Positions 5,660-10,443 of a DNA stretch of 10,443 nucleotides are shown piece by piece. Origin of the DNA: CAYSHJ01 sp964589725. GTDB taxonomy: Bacteria > Planctomycetota > Planctomycetia > Planctomycetales > Planctomycetaceae. The stretch is from positions 1 to 10,443 of the forward strand of contig CAZPUJ010000722.1 of NCBI GenBank assembly GCA_964589725.1. The letters are read 5' to 3'. The first letter of the stretch is position 1. The number at the start of each line of letters is the position of its first letter. Position numbers and translations under genes: made by a program. The notes below the pieces were generated by a model. It was not told the origin of the DNA. It saw only the letters and a list, made by a program, of their open reading frames with translations, and searched no databases.

Positions 5660-5675
5660 ATTGCGGAGATTGCTT

Positions 5676-7019
5676 GTGTTCACCGTTCCCAGCCGGAATC
5701 ACGTCTTCTGCGGCGGCCTAAGTCGACGGGAGTTTCTCCGGGTGGGAGGAGTCGGCGTGGGAGGTCTGGCACTTGCGGACCTCTTGCGGCTGGAAGCTCA
5801 CTCTGGGACTGAGACTCGCCGGCCGAAGTCCGTGATTTATGTCGTACTGAATGGCGGGCCGTCACATATCGACTTATGGGATTTGAAGCCTCAGGCTCCG
5901 GCCGAGTATCGCGGGCCGTTCTCGCCGATCGCAACGAAGCTGCCCGGCGTGCAAATCTGTGAGCACATGCCGCTGCAGGCGGCGATGATGGACCGGCTGT
6001 CGCTGATTCGCGGTATTCGTTCGGTCGAGAACGACCACTATCTCAGCGAGGTCTACACCGGTCTACCGCGATCGTCGGGTAAGCGGCCGGCGTTTGGGTC
6101 GATCGTCAGCAAGTTGGCTCCGACCAAATTCTCGCTGCCGACGTATGTCAGTCTCAGCCAAGCGTCCGACCCGTTTGACTACGAAAAGCCGCACTACTCC
6201 GGCGCCGGTCACGCGCCATTTCGGCCGTTCGAGGAATCGCTCAAGGATCTGACGCCGGTCAAGAACGCGGACCTGTTCGAGGGCCGCAAAGCATTGCGCG
6301 CCGCGTTCGACAACTTGCATCGTGAGGTTGATCGGTGGCAAGCGTTGGGCGTACTGGATCGGTTTCAGGCTCAAGCGTTGGAGATGATCGCGTCGCCCAA
6401 GGTGCGCGAGGCATTTGATCTCAGCAATGAGTCTCCGGAAACTTTGGCTCGCTACGGCCACAAGGCTGGCAAGTATCCACATCAAACGGCGAAGCAATAC
6501 ATGTACGACTGGAACGGAAGGCCGTTCCTGATGGCTCGGCGATTGGTCGAGGCGGGGGTCCGTGTCGTGACGCTGCACGCGGCCGAGTGGGACCATCACA
6601 GCAGTCCGACGGGAGACATTTTCTTCGCGTTGAAATGCCTGATGCCGGTGCTCGACATGAGCATCACCGCGCTGGTCAACGACCTGAAAGATCGCGGTCT
6701 TGAGGACGACGTACTGGTCGTGGTGCTTGGCGAGTTCGGGCGCACGCCGAAGATTTCCCCGGTCGGCCCCGGCCGCGAGCACTGGGCCGACGCCGGCTGT
6801 GCGTTGGTCTTCGGCGGGGGCCTGACGATGGGCCAAGTCATCGGCGAAACCGACTCGCGAGCCGAACGCTCGATCAACGGCACGATCAGCTTCCAGAACA
6901 TCATGGCGACGATCTATCACACGCTCGGAGTCGACCTCGACGTAAAGCTGCCGGATTTCAACGGCCGCCCGCAGTTCCTGCTCGATGACTGCGCGCCGAT
7001 CCGTGAGTTGCTGGCCTGA
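5676..7019 (+). CDS. DUF1501 family protein with Tat leader, complete, 447 aa
   Basis: A GTG at 5676 gives a standard-length DUF1501 protein with the typical beginning VFTVPSRNHVFCGGLSRREF; the twin arginines are residues 17-18 and the hydrophobic stretch LRVGGVGVGGLALADLL completes a Tat signal. GGAG seven bases before the GTG supports this start; a TTG at 5568 would add 36 unlikely residues. Core blocks: VIYVVLNGGPSHIDLWDLKP (53-72), EWDHHSSPTGD (304-314), VVVLGEFGRTPKISP (348-362), REHW (367-370), and NGRPQFLLDD near the end. These His, Asp and Glu residues occupy positions equivalent to metal-site residues of the sulfatase/alkaline phosphatase fold. The enzymatic activity of the family is not known to me. 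No DUF1553 partner is adjacent; it lies between a ThuA-domain protein and an alpha/beta hydrolase, which suggests a shared exported catabolic role. Confidence 0.95.
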   Translation: MFTVPSRNHVFCGGLSRREFLRVGGVGVGGLALADLLRLEAHSGTETRRPKSVIYVVLNGGPSHIDLWDLKPQAPAEYRGPFSPIATKLPGVQICEHMPLQAAMMDRLSLIRGIRSVENDHYLSEVYTGLPRSSGKRPAFGSIVSKLAPTKFSLPTYVSLSQASDPFDYEKPHYSGAGHAPFRPFEESLKDLTPVKNADLFEGRKALRAAFDNLHREVDRWQALGVLDRFQAQALEMIASPKVREAFDLSNESPETLARYGHKAGKYPHQTAKQYMYDWNGRPFLMARRLVEAGVRVVTLHAAEWDHHSSPTGDIFFALKCLMPVLDMSITALVNDLKDRGLEDDVLVVVLGEFGRTPKISPVGPGREHWADAGCALVFGGGLTMGQVIGETDSRAERSINGTISFQNIMATIYHTLGVDLDVKLPDFNGRPQFLLDDCAPIRELLA

Positions 7020-7030
7020 TCGCTTCGGAT

Positions 7031-7056
7031 GGATCGCGTCCTTTTCACGCTATTAT
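7031..7056 (+). promoter_or_regulatory. Promoter-like element upstream of the hydrolase gene
   Basis: GATCGCGT (7031-7038), then TCACGCTATTATCTGTTC (7045-7062), repeats the arrangement seen before the DUF1501 gene with 11 fewer bases between the two parts. TATTAT (7051-7056) could be a -10 box and would put transcription start a few bases before the GAGGAG ribosome-binding site, giving a very short leader. This is a weak call. Confidence 0.3.
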
Positions 7057-7077
7057 CTGTTCGAGGAGCCCTGAGAG

Positions 7078-8274
7078 ATGTCTGCGATGTTTGGCTCGAA
7101 GGTGCGTTGTTGGCGATACGTTTGCCTTTGGGTTGCCGCCGGCGCAATCATGGGTTCCGCCAGCGTGCCTGCCGACGATTCACCGGCTCGTGAGGCACTC
7201 TGGCAGCGGCTGGAAAAATACGTTCAACCTCTCTCCGAATTCGCTGGGCAATTCGGTGCGTATCGCTCACCGCTCAAGTTTTCTGACGGCACGCTCGTGA
7301 AGTCGCCGGAAGATTGGACGCGGCGGCGGCAAGAGATTCTGGCGATGTGGCACAGGCGGCTCGGACCTTGGCCGCCGATGGTCGAGCGACCGACGGTGAA
7401 ACAGTTGGAGTCGGTCGAGCGCGACGGATTTATGCAGCATCACGTCCATGTGCAGATTTCTCCGGAAGGAAAAGTGGCTGACGGTTACCTCTTGGTTCCG
7501 AAAGGCACAGGCCCGTTTCCCGCAGTGCTGGTTCCGTTTTATGAGCCGTTGACCAGTATCGGCCAGGGGAAAAGCGGTCGCGGCACGCATGATTACGGAC
7601 TGCAACTCGTGCGGCGCGGGTTTGTGACTTTGTCGATTGGCACACCTGGCTCGGTCGAGAAGATCGGGCTGGACACGCGGCAGTTGCTGGTCGAGGCTGG
7701 TGTTGAACAGCGTCGTCAGCCGCTCACGCTGTTCGCCTACACGGCGGCGAATTGTCATACGGCGTTGGCTCAGATGCCGGAAGTCGATCCGGCGCGGATC
7801 GGTGTCATCGGCCTGTCGTACGGCGGTAAGTGGTCGATGTTCTCGTCGTGCCTTTACGACAAGTTCGCCTGTGCCGTATGGTCTGATCCGGGCATCGTGT
7901 TCTACGAAAAGAATGCGAACGTGAATTATTGGGAGCCGTGGTATCTGGGTTACGATCCGAAGAGACAAAGGAAGCCCGGTGTGCCGTCGACGGAAAACCC
8001 GCGTACCGGGTTATATCAAGAACTGATCGAAGCGGGAGAAGACTTAGTCGATCTACACGCCTTGATGGCGCCGCGCCCCGTGTTGGTTTCCGGCGGCACC
8101 GAGGATCCGCCCCGAAACTGGCAGGCGCTCAATCATCTGGTCGCCGTCAACGAATTACTCGGCCACAAGCATCGCGTGGCGATGACCGCTCGTCCGACGC
8201 ACATCCCGACCGCCGAAGCACTGGAACTGGAACTGACGTTTCTGGAGTATTGGTTGAAGCACGGTGAGAAGTGA
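7078..8274 (+). CDS. Exported alpha/beta hydrolase (esterase-like), 398 aa
   Basis: The catalytic core is an alpha/beta hydrolase with the nucleophile elbow IGVIGLSYGGKW (Ser247), the acid in LVSGGTEDPP (Asp343) and the base in ARPTHIPTA (His375), in the expected order and spacing. The preceding strands GPFPAVLVPFYEP (145-157) and GFVTLSIGTP (181-190) fit the fold. Residues 40-140 form an N-terminal region seen in large esterases of planctomycetes annotated as acetylxylan-esterase-like (WTRRRQEILAMWHRRLGPWP). A hydrophobic leader (RYVCLWVAAGAIMGSASVPA, residues 13-32) indicates export. The ATG at 7078 has GAGGAG nine bases upstream. It begins 58 bp after the DUF1501 gene. The substrate is not determined; carbohydrate esters are plausible from family relatives, and a peptidase or dienelactone-hydrolase role is an alternative. 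Confidence 0.9.
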   Translation: MSAMFGSKVRCWRYVCLWVAAGAIMGSASVPADDSPAREALWQRLEKYVQPLSEFAGQFGAYRSPLKFSDGTLVKSPEDWTRRRQEILAMWHRRLGPWPPMVERPTVKQLESVERDGFMQHHVHVQISPEGKVADGYLLVPKGTGPFPAVLVPFYEPLTSIGQGKSGRGTHDYGLQLVRRGFVTLSIGTPGSVEKIGLDTRQLLVEAGVEQRRQPLTLFAYTAANCHTALAQMPEVDPARIGVIGLSYGGKWSMFSSCLYDKFACAVWSDPGIVFYEKNANVNYWEPWYLGYDPKRQRKPGVPSTENPRTGLYQELIEAGEDLVDLHALMAPRPVLVSGGTEDPPRNWQALNHLVAVNELLGHKHRVAMTARPTHIPTAEALELELTFLEYWLKHGEK

Positions 8275-8504
8275 GCGTATCACAGGGTTTGACTTGGCGA
8301 CGAGCACCACAATCGAGACCTAGGCACTTCGGCACGCAAATCGCGACATACGCGAGGAAGTCTCGGATGAAGAAAAAAGAAGCCAATTCCAGTCGCTGGA
8401 CGACGACAAATGTCATCAGAGATGCGACAGAACGGGCCATTCGTGGCGACCGAGGTTTCTCAAGACATACGGTTTCTATGACGACCAAAAGAGGAGAGTT
8501 GACC
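8275..8504 (+). other. Intergenic region, no supported gene
   Basis: These 230 bp separate the hydrolase from the WXXGXW-repeat gene. No RNA gene or terminator is evident. From ATG 8367 a frame (MKKKEANSSRWTTTNVIRDA and on) is open and runs into the next gene, but it lacks a good ribosome-binding site and would bury the signal peptide, so I treat it as leader. Confidence 0.5.
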
Positions 8505-10443
8505 ATGTTCACACATCGCACAATCGTTCGAATCGGCGCGTGCGCCATCGCCGCCGCGATCACGGTGGTTCTCTTGCTCAACTCACCAACATTGCAGGCG
8601 CAGCCGCAGCCACCGGTGCCGGCAGAAGCAACAGACGATATCGAAGTTCTGGCCCGTGGTCCGATCCACGAGGCGTTTGCGGAACCGGTGGTCTTCGATC
8701 CCGTTCCGGGAGCGGTCATTGACAAGGTTCCGCCTCCGCCAATCGAAGAGCTTCCGACCGAACAAACGCTCGTGGGTGACAATGTCGCCTGGGTTCCTGG
8801 GTATTGGGGATGGGATTTCGACCGCACGGATTTCCTGTGGGTCAGCGGTTTCTGGCGGACGATTCCTCCGGGTCGCCAGTGGGTGCCGGGTTATTGGAGC
8901 AAGGTTGCAGGCGGGTCTCAGTGGATCTCCGGCTTTTGGGCTTCGGCGGACGGCGAGGAGCTTGAGTACCTTTCGGTTCCCCCGCAGAGTTTGGAACAAG
9001 GCCCCAGCACGCCGGCACCTTCAGAGAATCACTTTTGGGTTTCCGGATGCTGGTACTGGCGCGACGCGCGATATCTGTGGCGGCCAGGCTACTGGACAGT
9101 AGCCCAAGCGGGGTGGATGTGGATTCCGGCCCATTATGTTTGGACGCCGCAGGGCTGCGTCTTTGTCGCCGGATATTGGGACTATGCGCTCCCGGAGCGT
9201 GGGTTGTTATTCGCGCCTGTTTACTTCCATCGTCCTGTTTATCTTCAGCCGAATTTCTACTTCACCCCACGTCTCGGCCTGGACATCGCTTTGTTGACGG
9301 ATCATTTCTTCATCGGTGCGAGTTTTAACCACTACTACTACGGCGACTATTATCAGGTGAGCTATTTCGACAGCGGCATCCAACCGTGGTTCGCCTTCCA
9401 CGGCCGGCATCATGGTTACGATCCCATCTACGTGCATCATCGCCACGTCCATCGTCACGACCGAGAATGGGATCAGCGGCTCCACCGTGACTACGAGCAT
9501 CGTCGCGACCATGATGACGCACGTCCGTCACGACTCGTTGCAGCATTGAATACTCGTGACGATCACAACCACGACACGCACAAAGGAGGCCGCGCCGCGG
9601 ATAAAGGCAGCATGGTCAAGTCCGTCGAGCAACTCTCCGCGAATCCCGACGCAAAGATTCATTTGCAGAAACTTGACGGGCAACACCGCGATGAACACGC
9701 CAAACGTGCGAAAGCGACCTCGCAGATTGGGGAGCAACGTCGAACTCACGAAAAGCACGCGAATGCTGACGGCTCGGAAGAGAAGTCCAAGCCCGTTGTG
9801 GACGGCCAACCTGCGCGTGTCCCGTTGCCGAAATCTCCCGTGATGGCACGGAGCACTCGCCGAGGAAAGTCCGCTGCAACAGAGGGCGCGAATTTGAACG
9901 CCGGCTCAGTACCAACATCAACAAAGGAACTGACTCCGCCGCAGAACGTGCCGGCAAAGGTCGAGAAGCCCTCCGATGACAAACTGCCAAAGGTAGTTAC
10001 TGACCAGAAAACCAACCCGCCGCAACTGTCCCAGCCAACGACGTTGAAAGGGAAAGGAGCACCGGTCGAAAGCACTCCCGAGGCTCCAAAGATAGATAGC
10101 AAAGAACCTGCTCGACCGGCGAGGCCTGGCGCCAGTCCCGCCCCCAAACCGGACAATATTCCACGACCGAAGCCCGAGACCGTTCGACCGGCAAAGCCTG
10201 ACGCTGGTCCCGCTCCGAATCCAAACAATCCTCCGCCTCCGAAGACGGAGACTGTTCGACCGGCGAAGCCTGACGCTGGTCCCGCTCCGAAACCGAACAG
10301 TCCTCCGCCTCCGAAGACAGAGACCGTTCGACCGGCGAAGCCTGACGCCGGTCCCGCTCCGAAACCGAACAATCCTCCGCCTCCGAAGACAGAGACCGTT
10401 CGACCGGCGAAGCCTGACGCTGGTCCCGCTCCGAAACCGAACA
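8505..10443 (+). CDS. Exported WXXGXW-repeat protein with His-rich segment and Pro/Lys repeat tail, partial
   Basis: The frame is open for 646 codons and leaves the window without a stop. Residues 1-33 (MFTHRTIVRIGACAIAAAIT, then VVLLLNSPTLQAQ) are a signal peptide. Residues 96-145 hold four WXXGXW repeats (WVPGYW, WVSGFW, WVPGYW, WISGFW), and 178-227 a second set (WVSGCW, WRPGYW, WMWIPAHYVWTP, VFVAGYWDY); this is the Pfam WXXGXW family, whose function is unknown and which is abundant in planctomycetes. An aromatic stretch follows (HYYYGDYYQ near 283). Residues 299-338 are rich in His, Arg and Asp. From about 340 the chain is Lys/Glu-rich and probably disordered, and from residue 534 it is built of 24-residue Pro-rich repeats. 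The ATG at 8505 has AGGAG eight bases upstream and starts the signal peptide. A cell-surface or periplasmic structural role is inference. Confidence 0.9.
   Translation, partial: MFTHRTIVRIGACAIAAAITVVLLLNSPTLQAQPQPPVPAEATDDIEVLARGPIHEAFAEPVVFDPVPGAVIDKVPPPPIEELPTEQTLVGDNVAWVPGYWGWDFDRTDFLWVSGFWRTIPPGRQWVPGYWSKVAGGSQWISGFWASADGEELEYLSVPPQSLEQGPSTPAPSENHFWVSGCWYWRDARYLWRPGYWTVAQAGWMWIPAHYVWTPQGCVFVAGYWDYALPERGLLFAPVYFHRPVYLQPNFYFTPRLGLDIALLTDHFFIGASFNHYYYGDYYQVSYFDSGIQPWFAFHGRHHGYDPIYVHHRHVHRHDREWDQRLHRDYEHRRDHDDARPSRLVAALNTRDDHNHDTHKGGRAADKGSMVKSVEQLSANPDAKIHLQKLDGQHRDEHAKRAKATSQIGEQRRTHEKHANADGSEEKSKPVVDGQPARVPLPKSPVMARSTRRGKSAATEGANLNAGSVPTSTKELTPPQNVPAKVEKPSDDKLPKVVTDQKTNPPQLSQPTTLKGKGAPVESTPEAPKIDSKEPARPARPGASPAPKPDNIPRPKPETVRPAKPDAGPAPNPNNPPPPKTETVRPAKPDAGPAPKPNSPPPPKTETVRPAKPDAGPAPKPNNPPPPKTETVRPAKPDAGPAPKPN
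10104..10443 (+). repeat. 72-bp tandem repeats coding 24-residue Pro-rich units
   Basis: Units start at 10104 (degenerate), 10176, 10248, 10320 and 10392 (cut by the window end). Each encodes a version of ETVRPAKPDAGPAPKPNNPP followed by PPKT. Units two to five differ by only a few bases, several of them silent, so they arose by recent duplication and the copy number probably varies. The first unit (EPARPARPGASPAPKPDNIP and on) is the oldest or most diverged. More copies are expected beyond the window. Confidence 0.96.

Larger units (their letters stand above)
5401..5675 (+). other. Intergenic region with promoter-like element and tandem repeat
   Basis: No gene is supported in these 275 bp. 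There is a short perfect palindrome (CGGTG-T-CACCG, 5540-5550), a promoter-like TATTAT at 5600-5605, and a 21-bp tandem duplication at 5618-5659 directly ahead of the ribosome-binding site of the next gene. No convincing hairpin-plus-T-run terminator follows the ThuA gene. The gap is large enough for the DUF1501 gene to have its own promoter. Confidence 0.6.

Noticed and set aside
5568..5675. TTG start for the complete DUF1501 gene
   Set aside because: It would place 36 repeat-derived residues before the Tat signal; the GTG at 5676 has GGAG upstream and gives the family-typical N-terminus.
6063..6920. 285-codon minus-strand frame inside the DUF1501 gene
   Set aside because: It is antisense to a clear family member, very rich in Arg, His and Asp, with no start signal; a typical shadow in GC-rich DNA.
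9746..10372. Long minus-strand frame rich in Gly and Phe, with its own repeats (GFGAGPASGFAGRTVSVFGG)
   Set aside because: It is the antisense shadow of the Pro/Lys repeat tail of the plus-strand gene; the repeat unit is a multiple of three, so the opposite frame stays open too. No ribosome-binding site or leader supports it.
10104..10443. CRISPR-like array at the right end
   Set aside because: The units are directly adjacent with no unique spacers, are in frame and encode a regular Pro-rich sequence.

Overview
The window most likely comes from a planctomycete (Planctomycetota). It carries two DUF1501 genes with twin-arginine leaders, the 3' end of a DUF1549/DUF1553 (PSD1-type) gene plus a second relic of the same end, a secreted ThuA-domain protein, a secreted alpha/beta hydrolase and a secreted WXXGXW-repeat protein. 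This combination is typical of that phylum. I do not name a genus.

Left part, minus strand (1-4289). At the left edge is the N-terminal 197 residues of a DUF1501 protein. In planctomycetes this gene normally follows a DUF1553 gene directly. Here the nearest DUF1553 end lies about 3.3 kb upstream, at 3870-4289, and is truncated at its 5' side. The gap holds small genes in the same orientation: a 315-aa HNH_2-type endonuclease; a compact operon of two small paralogous helical proteins and a 148-aa HNH endonuclease; and a translationally coupled pair of a 68-aa DUF5678-like protein and a retropepsin-like aspartic protease. An 85-bp stretch of the DUF1553 3' end (84/85 identical) occurs twice, at 1640-1724 and 3872-3956, and brackets the HNH operon and the protease pair. 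The layout looks like a junction that has repeatedly gained accessory cassettes.

Junction (about 4290-4590). The DUF1553 remnant ends abruptly. On the plus strand there follows a perfect Shine-Dalgarno and ATG leading into about 25 residues that resemble the N-terminus of a metallo-beta-lactamase-fold hydrolase, then degraded sequence. I read this as two broken genes joined head to head.

Right part, plus strand (4591-10443). Three genes for exported proteins form a likely catabolic group: a ThuA-domain protein (4591-5400), a complete DUF1501 protein with a Tat leader (5676-7019) and an alpha/beta hydrolase with a clear Ser-Asp-His triad (7078-8274). A similar promoter-like element precedes the last two, and a perfect 21-bp tandem repeat sits just ahead of the DUF1501 ribosome-binding site. 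The last gene (8505 to beyond the window) encodes an exported WXXGXW-repeat protein. After its Trp/Gly-rich domain come a His/Arg/Asp-rich stretch and a Lys/Pro-rich tail built of 72-bp (24-residue) tandem repeats that run off the window.

No rRNA, tRNA, CRISPR array or recognisable transposase was seen. Family names come from motif recognition by eye, without database searches.
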